64,000 bases of DNA, from assembly GCF_030867095.1 (NCBI RefSeq), contig NC_081835.1, positions 41,337,892-41,401,891 of the forward strand. The letters are read 5' to 3'. This stretch comes from Alligator mississippiensis (lineage: Eukaryota; Chordata; Crocodylia; Alligatoridae). Positions 11,101 through 20,870 of the stretch are shown here, one piece after another. How positions within the stretch are numbered: the stretch's first letter is position 1; every line of letters begins with the position of its first letter. The notes under the pieces were generated by a model. That model ran no database searches and was not told where the DNA came from. It saw only the letters and a program-made list of their open reading frames with translations. The position numbers and the translations under genes were made by a program.

Positions 11101-14100
11101 GCCTGTTATTTTAAGGGATGCTTCAGCAGGTTAAGCTGGCTGTGTGGGGGCCAGCAGCTAGGAAGCAGGCTAGCCACTAGACAGCTAGCTGCTAGAAAGC
11201 AGGAAGACTAGTAACCATAGAGATAGGGGCTACCACTAAGGAGTGACTATGCCAGGAGCTAGGTGCACAAGCTGCACAGGAGGTAGACATCTAGGCAGCC
11301 CAGAAACAAAGAGTTACAAACAACTGAGCTAAGCCAGGGCAGAGAAGGGCAGGCTCATCATCAAGCCAAAATGGAAACTCCTGTGGGTGGCTGGAGAGCC
11401 ACCTGACAGGAAGGAGCTTTGGAGGAACATAAAACCAGTGCCCGAGACCACATGCTCAGTCTGGCCTTGCAGGCACCAGAGAGAGAAGATCCTGAGCGGG
11501 CTGGCTGACACAGTGGGCTTAAGTTGAGAGGGCCAAAACCTGGGGAAGGGATTAGGGCCAGGGGCCCAGAGAAAAAGACTGGTGTAGTGGAAGCAGCTCA
11601 GCCTAGGATCAGGGACCTAGAGGGCTAATATAGGGCTACAGCTGCTGTACAAGGGCCAGGGGTCCAGAGAGCAGAAGGCTGGGGCCAGAACAGATTTAAG
11701 CAGAGAGTGAAAGCCTGGGAAGGGATTAGGGCCAGGGGTCAAGAGAAGACAGAAAGTGTTACCATGGCCAGGGGCCTGGCAGTCTGATGGGAGTGTGACA
11801 GAGGGACCAGAGGATCCAGTGGACAACTTGAAGTAACATCTGTGAGGTATGGGAATGGCTGTAGGGGTTGAAGGAGGTCACAAATATCCCTTAAGGCAAC
11901 AGGTACCTGGAGAGACTGATGGAGCCAGGGGGGCTTGACTTAGGTCAGCAGGGTACAGGATGGACCTGCTGGCCAAGAATAAGCTAGGGTTTGCTCTGCA
12001 ACCCTGGGGCAGCCTCCCTTTTTACAAAAAGAAATAGTTCCATCAAGGCATGGCAGGTGAGAGGAAAGGGAGGGGAACTTGAGTGGCTGGAGTGGGGCAG
12101 GAAGCATGCAGCTGCCCCTGGGCCCACCCCTGCTACACCTGTGTCCCTGAACTGTGTCACACACCACTCCAGTTCCTCAAGATCTACCCAACCCCTGCGT
12201 ACCTTGAGAGCTTTGTCTTGTTTCTCAGGCCTTGACACTGCCTCCTCATCCTCAGCTGTGCTGCTGCTTAGTTCTAGTGCCTTACTCTGGAAGAAGGACT
12301 CAGTCTTGGGGCGTTTTTTCTCCGCCACATACAGAAGATGGGTCTCTGAGTGCGACCAGGCCAGGCAGCCAAACTGATCTGCAAAAATGTAGGTCAGACC
12401 TGGACAGGCAGTATGCCTCAGCACATCCAGTATAATGCCTCAAGGGCCTGCCCCCACCTTACCAGTCAGCCCCTGGTATGCCATTCGACTACTCAGCCAG
12501 CCCCAGGGTCTAGGACCAACCTTTCCCTCTGTTACTCATATGCCTTTGCTACCAGGCCAGTGTCCCTGTAAATCTACTACTCCACCCCAACCTGCACTTC
12601 AGAGAGAAGGGGCTCCCAGGAACCCAGGGATGCTCCACAGTGAGCCTGCTCACCATCTTCGTAAATGCTGCCATGCTTCTCCAGTCCTGTCAAGTTGATG
12701 CTCTTCACTTTGCGATTCTGATCCCAGATCTGAGATTACAGAGATGTCAAGAGATGGAGCCCTGCAACCTGTGATCCTAACCCTCAGGGACATCAGGAGC
12801 CAAGGCAACCAGTCACCCTCCTTGGGGAGCCATGCATCGGCCTAAGAATTATTGGCTTTCCCAGCTGCAGCATGTCCAGGGAGATGGCTTTTAAAGCTGA
12901 CCTGATGCCACCCTGCTGGACATGGGTAAGCCCTAACCTGCGGAATTTCAGCAGGGTGGAAGCCATCACCTCTGGGATGTTCAGATAGCTGTGGGGACCA
13001 TTCTGATGGGACAGGTACAACAGAAACCAGAGACAGCTTTGTCAGCTGTAGAGCAGGGAGCTGGAGCTGAAGCTGATGACCTACAGATCCCTCTGGGTCA
13101 ACCCTGCTGTGCCTGGCAAGAAAATGAGTGTGGATATCCAAAGCTCAATGTTCATCACTCTGGGCCCTGCCTTTCATCAGAAGGCTGGCCTCACTGAGCT
13201 GTACTGGGGTGAGTCCTAATCATGAGATTTCAGGATGGCAGAAGCCCCTGCCTGGCTGATGTTGTCAGGCAAAGATCCATACCCAGCTGCCTGGCAGGCA
13301 TGCAGGGAAAGGGATCCCAGCCAATCAGGTATGGGGTTTGGAGCAGGCATAGGGTATGGAGCCACAGGTGGGAGTCTGCCAGGACTCCAGAAAAAGGGCA
13401 GCAAGCAGCTTGCAGGTCAAATGAAAGTCTGTCCTTTCTCTTGAGAGCTACTAGCACCAGGTCCTGTCTGGTTCTTCTGAAAGGGCCAAGCAAGGTTAAT
13501 GCAGACACATGGTATCTAGTCATAAATGACTGGAGGCCCCTTGCTCTCCTCCAGCAGCCAGATAGATGGACTCACTTCCAAGAACTGCTTCTCCTCGCCT
13601 TTGCTGTTGCTGGCCTTTCGCAGGACGGCTTTCAGTGTCCCACTGGGTGACTCTCTGCTCAGCAGCCTGAAAGGGTAGATCAGCCCCATTACCAGAAGGG
13701 CAAGGAGGCACCAAGGGGTTCTGGTACTGAGCACACCCCTCCCAGAGATATGATCAGTGAGCCTGCACTAGCCCTCTGCCTGAGGTGGCACAGCAGGAGA
13801 TACCAGGCAATGCAGTAAAGGTCTGAGGGCCAGGGGCTGTTCTGCTACCAGGCTTTCTTATGCAGCAACTCCTGGAGCTGCTACTCTCAAGATGTTCTGT
13901 GAACAGGACCAGGTCAGGGGTTTCAGGGCTGGGCAAGGACACTGTGGCTCCCAACAGGGCTGTGAGGCCCCCTGGAAACAGCCCCATCCAACCCTTCACC
14001 ACCCTAGAAGGGGCCCCTCTTTCAGGCATGGGGCCAGATACATGAAGTGTCTGTCCCTGCTACTGGTGCTCCTGTCACAGTGATCAGGGCAGGGGCAGAC

Positions 14101-15402
14101 AACAATACTGACTGAACTACTCACTAGCTGCTCAAAACCCCCAGAGCCCAGGCAAGACAGCCCTTTGCTATCCTTCCAGTCAGGCTTGAGTAGGGGAGAC
14201 AGTAGCTCCCAGCCAAGCCTTAGAGACATGACAGCTGCTGATGGGGAGCGCTAGCAGGCAGCGCAGACTCACTCGCCCTTTATCTCGGTGCAGGCACCTG
14301 AGGGGCCCGAGTACACGATGTTTCTGCTGTCATGGAAGACAAGGTACTGGCGGCAGAACTTCACACTCTCGGCTCTCTCCAAGTCCCGCTGAGACCACTC
14401 TAGAAGGGGAACAAATTCAACTGCCACCCAGGGGCCCCAATTCTTCCCCCCTGCACCATCTTCATGCACTGAGGAAGAAACCATAGTACAGCTGCTCCCA
14501 GATGTCCCCCTTCTGCTGTGCTGGGTCCCAAGTCTCACCTCTTTGTGAGGCAGAGAGCATGTGAGGACAGAGATCCCATGGGGCTCGAGTACCTATGCCA
14601 CCTGGAAGCAGGCCCGCCTACTGCCACCAGATGGGACTGGGCCCAAGACCTGGGTTCAGTTCCTGGAGCAGCCTCAACCCCTCTGCACAGCCTTGGGGAA
14701 ATCAGACCTTGATTTTCAAGCCTTAGCAGCTGCCTGTGGCATTAGGGTCTGGCCAGTCAGTCCCCAGCCCCTTCCTGTGTCTCAGCATCCCACTGTGAGG
14801 TGGGCGTGGGAGTGTCCTTCCCAGCAGGGGCCACACACCCGTGCCCTGGGCAGCGTGGGGCCAACAGGTGAGGGGGCACGAGGGAGCTGGGCGCGGGGCT
14901 GAGCCACATGCGAGAGTCACATGCACGTGAGCACGGGGCTGCCCCCCCCCCCGCCTGCCACCAGCCGCTGCCCTCAAGATGCCGCGGCCCGAAGGCGAAG
15001 GGGCGGGGCGGGGCTTGCACCACGACCTCAAGGCAGCGGGGCGGCGGCCACCCGAGCCGGCCCGGCGCTGCGGCCGCGGTACCTGCGTAGACGTTGCAGT
15101 ACTTGCCGCCGTACTGGGTCGTGAGCTCCGGCCCCAGGCAGGCGGTGCCGAGCGCGGGCAGCTGGCTCAGCTGGCGGTACAGCGCCGCGATGTCCTGCGG
15201 GTCCGTCAGCACCTGCGCGCGACACGCGGCGGCGCCGTCAATGGGGCTGGGGCGCTGAGGCCCCGCCCCCCCGTGGCTCCCAGGCCGCGACCCCAGCACA
15301 CGTGCGCCCAGCGCGGGACCACGCCCGCGAGCCCCCTGGAGCGGGCCCGCCGCGGGGCGTTGTGGGAACGCGGCGGACCCGAGCGCTCACCGGCGGCTCC
15401 AT
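2665..15402 (-). CDS. APEH: acylaminoacyl-peptide hydrolase (acylpeptide hydrolase), complete, 22 exons
   Basis: A cytosolic serine peptidase of the prolyl-oligopeptidase clan (S9) that releases N-acylated (for example N-acetyl) amino acids from peptides. Coding exons from 5' to 3': 15402-15391, 15212-15083, 14399-14273, 13666-13576, 12729-12654, 12378-12203, 10705-10568, 9226-9135, 8680-8640, 8545-8424, 7901-7841, 7517-7420, 6284-6233, 6028-5940, 5493-5355, 5188-5105, 5017-4937, 4208-4120, 3725-3535, 3440-3338, 3252-3146, 2770-2665. All introns have GT..AG ends, and every junction keeps the frame. The 2205 nt give 734 residues; human APEH has 732. It matches remembered human APEH along its length, for example TTQYGGKY, SHSETHLLYVAEKKRPK, SPRLSPDQCRI and GLDFEAILL. 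The start MEPP is followed by a donor, like the short first coding exon of mammals. Triad: Ser589, Asp677, His709. No break was seen. Confidence 0.96.
6480..7382. mobile_element. non-autonomous hAT element with perfect target duplication
   Basis: The element runs from 6488 to 7374 (887 bp) and is flanked by a perfect 8-bp direct repeat, ATCTGGGA, at 6480-6487 and 7375-7382. The ends are imperfect inverted repeats (CAAGGAGTTGATTTAAATC at left; CAGGGTGGTTAAAAATCAAC at right on the other strand). The interior is AT-rich with several TTTAAATC-like palindromic motifs and has no long frame. It sits in the APEH intron between exons 7517-7420 and 6284-6233. An 8-bp duplication with such ends is the hallmark of hAT transposition. 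Confidence 0.85.
9322..9506. repeat. imperfect inverted repeat (foldback)
   Basis: The left arm (about 9325-9365, with TTAGAGACTAACTAGTTCAG) is repeated inverted at about 9460-9505 (read on minus: GTAAAGACTAACTGGTTCAG). Between them the motif CATCAGATACTA also occurs in both orientations. It lies in the APEH intron upstream of exon 9226-9135. It looks like two diverged copies of one interspersed repeat tail placed head to head. Confidence 0.5.
9720..10255 (-). mobile_element. old CR1 LINE fragment
   Basis: Read on the minus strand this matches the 3' part of CR1 ORF2 and its UTR as remembered from birds and turtles. Diagnostic stretches on the plus strand are the TTGAGGCCTAACTGGTGCTAAGCACAG region, the CCTGTTCATGCATCCCAGC region and the AGAAAGTCCTTCCAGTGTCC region. 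The frame is much decayed, so it is older than the other CR1 copies in the window. It lies in the APEH intron between exons 10705-10568 and 9226-9135. Confidence 0.65.
10928..11127. repeat. 200-bp inverted-repeat element
   Basis: A 19-bp sequence, GCTGAAGCATCCCTTAAAA, at 10928-10946 recurs exactly inverted at 11109-11127, and the match continues inward for a few more bases. The arms enclose about 160 bp with no coding capacity. This is the shape of a small MITE, but no target duplication was made out. It lies in the APEH intron between exons 12378-12203 and 10705-10568. Confidence 0.5.
11130..11900. repeat. purine-rich stretch with direct repeats
   Basis: The motif GGGAAGGGATTAGGGCCAGG occurs at 11543 and again at 11717, about 174 bp apart, with looser similarity around it (CCAGGGGYCCAGAGA). 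The motif GCTAG recurs in the first part. It appears to be a degenerate repeat in an APEH intron and holds no gene. Confidence 0.35.
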
Positions 15403-16110
15403 GTTGCGGCCGCAGCTGCCCGGGCAAAAGGCGCTTCCGGGGCGGGGCGAGCGGCCCCTCCCAGTGGCCGTAGCACTTCCGCCGGGGCCGGGGCAGTGCG
15501 TTTGCTCCGGGGCCGCGAGCGGCTTTGGACACGTGGGTTTGGATTCCGTCCTGGCTGATCCGGCCTCGGCTACACGTGACAAGCCACCACGGCCGCGCGC
15601 CTGCCTGAGCTGCGCTGGAAACCCTGCAGGGACTGGATGAGCTGCTGCTTTGGGCAGGGCCCCGGCTCGGCCACCCCGGCTGGAAAGCTCCCTTCGCCTC
15701 CGGCCTCCTCGTTCCTCAGCGCAGCTTGCGGCCGCTGCGCCTTATCCGAGCCCCTTCGGCCACGGGGACAAGCCCTCTGCGGCCTCCGGGAATCGCCCTT
15801 CAGCCCCGCCCGTTACCAGCTCCCTCCGCTGCCCTCTCGCTCCCTCCTCCGGGCCGGGCCAGGCCGGGCCGGGCTCTTGGCCTCCCTCACGGGCCGCTCA
15901 GGCTGCTCCTGCCGCAGCCCCGCGCCTCCCTCTCACGAGGCCCGCGGCCAGACGCAGCTCAGCGCGGGGCGGCCTCGCCTTCCTGCCACCGGAGCCTGCG
16001 GCGGGGCACCCAGCACACGCTCGCTCTTCGGCCCAGGGTTGGGGAGCGAGCTTCGGTTTGCCGTGTCTGCAGCTGCTCTCCCCAAGCCGCCTTGCCTCGC
16101 CAGTGCTGCG
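14940..16110. promoter_or_regulatory. APEH: CpG-island promoter of APEH
   Basis: CpG density is far higher here than elsewhere in the window, and the island covers APEH coding exons 1 and 2 and the DNA upstream. On the minus strand, just ahead of the ATG at 15402, lie two ETS-type sites (CGGAAGTG at 15481-15474; CCGGAAGC at 15440-15433) and a GC box next to the second one. No TATA box was seen. Transcription probably starts between about 15410 and 15480. Plus-strand open frames in the island look like by-products of GC content. Confidence 0.8.
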
Positions 16111-16200
16111 TGCAGAATGGGAGGGGAGGGAGTTTGAGCTGGAGTTTGCCCAGTCTGAGATGGAGGCTGGGGTGGGTGGGATGGAGCCCCCCATGTAATG
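16060..16200 (+). repeat. fragment of a G-rich foldback repeat family
   Basis: The stretch CAGAATGGGAGGGGAGGGAG, followed by TTTGCCCAG, GGAGG and GGGTGGG motifs, resembles the reverse strand of 63120-63310 and one arm of the foldback at 49915-50140. It lies at the outer edge of the APEH CpG island. These are related copies of one interspersed repeat. Confidence 0.5.
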
Positions 16201-17218
16201 AGGGCACAGTTTGTCGCACAGTCCCTCTGCAGCCGTGCTCTTCTATCGGGGCAGGCTGTAGAGCGCTTCAGGGGACCAATTGCCTGACAAAAGATCACTT
16301 CTGTTAGTGCTCCTAAACAGAGACACCTTCCCCCCCCCTTTCCTGATCCCTCCAGATGCTGACAGAGACCCAAGACCTCCTGGTCAGCTTCTTCCTGGCC
16401 CTGGCTAAGTTGGCCATATATCTCTGACCAGGAAGGAGTCTGTGGCTGGGAGGACCCCTGGTGCCTTGGGGAGGGCTGTTTTCCTGTCCTTTCCTATAAG
16501 CCCACATCTGTGAGTAGTTTTACTGGGTGCTGTCCATTGGCTCCTAGGACTCATTTGAGGGCCAGTGGGCACTGGCCAGCATGCTGTGCTCAGTGTCATT
16601 CCCCATCCCCTCCCCCTGGAGTGCTTGTTATCAACCTTGAACCCCCACTCGCACCCCTGTTTTCACTTTGGTTGTCTCCTGGAATCTGCTGTTGTGTCCT
16701 CAGTGGCCTACATGGCTGCAGGGAGGCTTAAAGTTTTCTTGATGGCTTTAGGCCTGCTGAACCACGGCACAAGAAATAGGTCTGGCTGTGTTTACAGTGA
16801 GTTGGTGGCATGAACAGTGCAGGGCAGTTGCTCTTTTTGGTGTTCCAGTCACCTGCATGTGCTTCCTGCATTTCCTTTCCTGGATCTGGAGGAGCATCAC
16901 ACCACCCTTTCTTGTGGGATTCAGGGCAGCAGAGCTACCCTTAAGAAAACAAGCTCTCAAGCACCACCTTCGTGCCTTGTATAGTAAGGAAAAGTCGGGG
17001 TACGGCAGAGATGTGCTTGTAGAGCCACGTGGAGCTGGCATCTTTCCAACATGTGCCAGGTTTGCCAGAGTTCAGTCTGACACTCTGCCTTGGAGCAAGG
17101 TGATGCCTGTCTCCTTTCACCTGTATCCCCTGGACTGGGCTCATTCATATTCAAGAGACCAATTTCAGAGCACAGATTCGGACAGAGATGACATCCTGGG
17201 CTTATAGGAAAGCTGATA

Positions 17219-17492
17219 GGGGCTGCCTAGACACGTGCTTGGGGAGGGGAGTGTTTTAATTAGAGTGGTTCCCAGAGAGCTGCTCTAATTAAAAGTCTGC
17301 AGTGTCATGTGTATTAAGCCCCTGCATGTTTAAAAATGGCTGTGGGACACTTTTAACTAAAGCTCATTCGATGAGTTTTAGTTAAAGTGCCCCAGTGGCC
17401 ATTTTTAGACCTGTGCGGACTTATAGACATGACCTTGCGGTGATACCAGAGCATTCTAATTGGAACATGTCGGAGCATGTGTATAGGCACCT
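17219..17492. mobile_element. MITE with CTAGACACG-type ends and internal hairpins
   Basis: The left end GGGGCTGCCTAGACACGTGC is mirrored by the right end, which reads AGGTGCCTATACACATGC on the minus strand. Inside are two strong palindromes: TTAATTAGAG..CTCTAATTAA around 17257-17294, and ACTTTTAACTAAA..TTTAGTTAAAGT around 17349-17388. The ends resemble those of the other TIR elements in this window (26281, 36360, 42015, 53912, 62731). Confidence 0.55.
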
Positions 17493-18977
17493 GAGGACTC
17501 TGGGTTAGGTTTGGCTTTCCCTTAGCAGCTAACAATCTTATATGCTGTGTTCTGGTTGGCTAACAAATGTTGGCCTGTTTTAAAAAGGCTGTCCTATGAT
17601 TCTGCAGTTCCTTGTTGGTTGCTTCATTGCCTGAAGGGGTAAGTCCCTAATAGGAGTCTGAACTCATTGTAGTTGCTGTGAGGCCAAGGACAGAAAAGGT
17701 AAATTGCAATCCGAAGTGAAGTGATACAGGGATCCCAAGTCACCACTCATGAAGCACTGGGCAGGATGTGGACCTGAAATGTGGTATTTGATTTTTCCCA
17801 ATGGAAAATAGAATAGAAACTTCTTTCTATTCATTAAAACTTCTTTTTATCCACAAGAAAACATAGAACTGGTATTTTTCTGTCAAATAAAACAAACGTC
17901 TTGATGGAAAATTCCTGCCCAGCTCTGCTCTTGTGTCTGTGCTGTCCCATTCAGTGCTGACTCCCACACTATTTCCTTACTGCTTGCTATGGCCCAACTA
18001 TTATGAATCCAGGGACAGATTAAGATTCAGAATGGAAGTCCGGCTCCCAGCTTCCTACTTGAGAACTGACCTCTTTGCCTCCTCTCTGCGTAGGGCAGCC
18101 TGCTGGGTTGTGTAGTTTGTCATGCTGGAGGAAAGGTTGCTTACTAGTGTAAATCTTACCTCCTCCATGTGCTGACACAATGAGCAACCCTCTTGGAAGG
18201 GCTTAATGGTAAACTCCCAAAGCTGAGCGATGGGGCCTTGCTTTGGTCTTTGTGCTTCTGTACAAAAGCTATGAGTACCCTTAATTCTCTATCAGACTCT
18301 AGCCTTGGTGTCCTTACTGCTGCATCAGCCAGCCCTTCTCCAAACGTGTTCATGATGTGGCCATAAGCCTCAGAGCCCTTCCTGCACTAAGTTACTGTTG
18401 CTAGCGCCATGTAGAGCAGACCAGGGAGTGAGGCTGCCCAGCTATCCTTGGCTGGGGGAGAAGTTGGACTCGGAAAAAGCCAAGGAAAAGGGTCTTCTCT
18501 TCTCAGATCAGCCAGTCTTTGCTCTTCCCATATGACTTCCTCCTGAGGGGGTGAATGGGGAAATGTGCTAATTCCAGGTGAGGCAGTGGTGCCTGATGGG
18601 AACATGGGCCTGGTAGACATGCTATGGTGCCTCTGTTCTGTTTTGCTACCATGGGGTATGGAGCCAGTTACCAGCACAAAGCTGCTTCTGTGGGGCTCCT
18701 GCAAACAGGTTGTCTGCAAGTCATGGTACGCAGTGGGCGTCTCACATGGCACAGCCAAGTGCTTGTGTGGGACTGGCTGTCCCTGTGCCAGTACTGAGCT
18801 GGGAATAGCACTTGAGGCATGACTCCTACGTGAAAGCTGTGCAGCAGCAGTGGGGGCTGCAGGAGGCGCTCGGACTTGCTTTAAGTTTGAAATAACTGGG
18901 TATGTAGCAGAAGGCAGCTTCATTCATCCCAGTTTACTCATGACTGAGGTGTCCCAAGGTGATAAGCTGAAGATGCT

Positions 18978-19003
18978 CCCCCCCCCCCTCCCCCCCCCCC
19001 CCG
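18978..19003 (+). repeat. poly-C run
   Basis: About 25 C residues interrupted by one T. It is a simple repeat and prone to assembly length error. Confidence 0.9.
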
Positions 19004-20577
19004 TGATTACAGGCAGCAGTATTTCAGGCTGAGGTCAGGGGCTGGGAGACATCTTGCCTGAAGCTGAGTGAGGAGTTGCTATCTTATGCTTGCAGTCAGC
19101 ATAACGAAGAATGGCACATGCTAATTTGGCATTTCCTCACCGCCTCTATGTTTCTAATCAGAGCCAAGTGCCAGTCACTTTACACGGTGGGAATGCAGAA
19201 AGACAGATGGCCATGAAGGCATTGAGTGGGAGCTGCATCCGTGTGGGGTGCGCAGGAAGGAGCACCAGCTAAGGATGGTGACAAACAGCAAGTAGTAGGG
19301 TGGGCATGCAGGAGCAGGAGTTTCATGTGAACTGGAATCAGCATCAGGAGTTAGAGAACTGCAGCATGAGAAAGCAGAGTGTAGTTGGGTTTCACTCCAT
19401 GGCCAAGACCTCTTGTTCCTTTCTCTTCTCCCATGGCAAAGCATCTCTGAGTAGAGTGAGCAACCTCTCCTCCCCCCTACCCCCATCCCTGTTTGGTGTA
19501 TCCTATCCTGCAGAGCTGGTAGCCTGGCCTGAGTTTCAAGGGGCAAAAGAATGGGGAAAGGAGCAGTTTCCATGCAGAAATTGAATCTTGACAAGGAGAT
19601 GCTTCTCAGCACAATTCTTTGCCCTTCCCTAGTGTTTGGCTGGGGGCTTTGCCTCACTTATACCAGGATTTGTGTCTCATAAGTAATTAGTGGCATCCAG
19701 ATCCTTTGTGAAAAAGGATGTGAACCAGCAAGTCAGGAAGGACCTGGGACAGCGGAGGTTTGGGGAGTTGTATGGAACATCTCACTCTGCAGGAGGTTTC
19801 ACATCCATCACTTCTGTAGCTTCCTATCTGCCCAACAGAGCAAGCATGCTATTTTTACTGTAACAGTGGAAGTTGCCAAACAGTGATGGAGACTATCAAT
19901 CATATTAACTATTACATAGAGCATGACATCTACAGAAAGTAGCAGGCAATGAAAGGTGACAGAAGAATGTAGTAGAAAGAATAACGAGCAGGAGAAGGAA
20001 GGGGACTTGTAAACTGATCACAGTGCCACTACTCCTGTAGTGTGCCTGTGTCAGTCCAAATATTTGTTGTTATGGAAGCAGACTTTTTATGTTACTATGG
20101 GTCTTCAATCCTGATTTTCAGTACTGGCAAACAAGGCCACTGCCAGGGCTCTCTACAATCATGGCTTTTTGAAACCATGTGATATCTACCAACTCCAAAA
20201 CAGCAAGTTCTCTGTTAAGTACAATGTTAACTAGTACTGATATGGAGCTGAATGTATTTAGGGCAGCCTATAGCATATGAACAAAATGCCACCTGTTTCC
20301 TGACAGTGCCAGCATGTATTACTATGAATAGCTCCAGATTTGAATAATTTAGATGAGCCCCAAAATATACAACAGGTGAGGTGAATTAATCAGAGGTGTA
20401 AGCCAAAGGAAGCAGATCTTATACTGGATAATATTAGTGGGGAGGGGAAGGGGTGCTACCTCCAAATGCTAGAGAGCTGCAGTCATGCCTAAGGGCCACA
20501 TCCAAATAAAGATTTAGGTGTCTAAACCTAGACTTAGGTAGGTTGCAAGTGCTTAAATCTAAAACTATGATTTAGAA

Positions 20578-20870
20578 CAGTGCTTCTCAAACTATCTGAT
20601 GTGGTGAACTGGCAATTTTTTTTCCAGTGGGCCAGGGACCGGACCGATGTCCGGTTCAGCTGGTGGCAGCAACTGCGTGTAACAGCGCTACACAAATGCG
20701 CAACCGGCTGTTTCTCTTTCCTCACCTCTCACGACGTGACGTCACGTGGAGTGTTGGAACGTACGAACTGTGGTGCTATGACATATCAGTGTTATGCTTC
20801 TGAAAATATATTTCTTTCTTTCCTGGCAACTCTCTGTGGACCGGCGACCGATGGCTCACAGACCGGCACA
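20578..20870 (+). mobile_element. truncated hAT-like element
   Basis: It starts CAGTGCTTCTCAAACTA, a typical hAT terminus, and carries GGACCGG/CCGGTTC motifs and a CGACGTGACGTCACG palindrome. Its right end (GTGGACCGGCGACCGATGG) stops at the CR1 boundary without the expected inverted terminus, so the far end is lost. Confidence 0.55.

Larger units (their letters stand above)
16201..20577. other. intergenic, no gene seen
   Basis: No frame here carries a recognisable domain, and no splice-bounded exon was recognised. It contains the MITE at 17219-17492 and the poly-C run at 18978-19003. The rest is unremarkable single-copy-looking DNA upstream of APEH. Confidence 0.5.

Noticed and set aside
15637-16307. 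Overlapping plus-strand open frames of 166 to 193 codons upstream of APEH
   Set aside because: They lie in the CpG island, are rich in Ala, Arg, Pro and Ser in all frames, show no domain, and three frames are open at once, as expected of GC-rich DNA.
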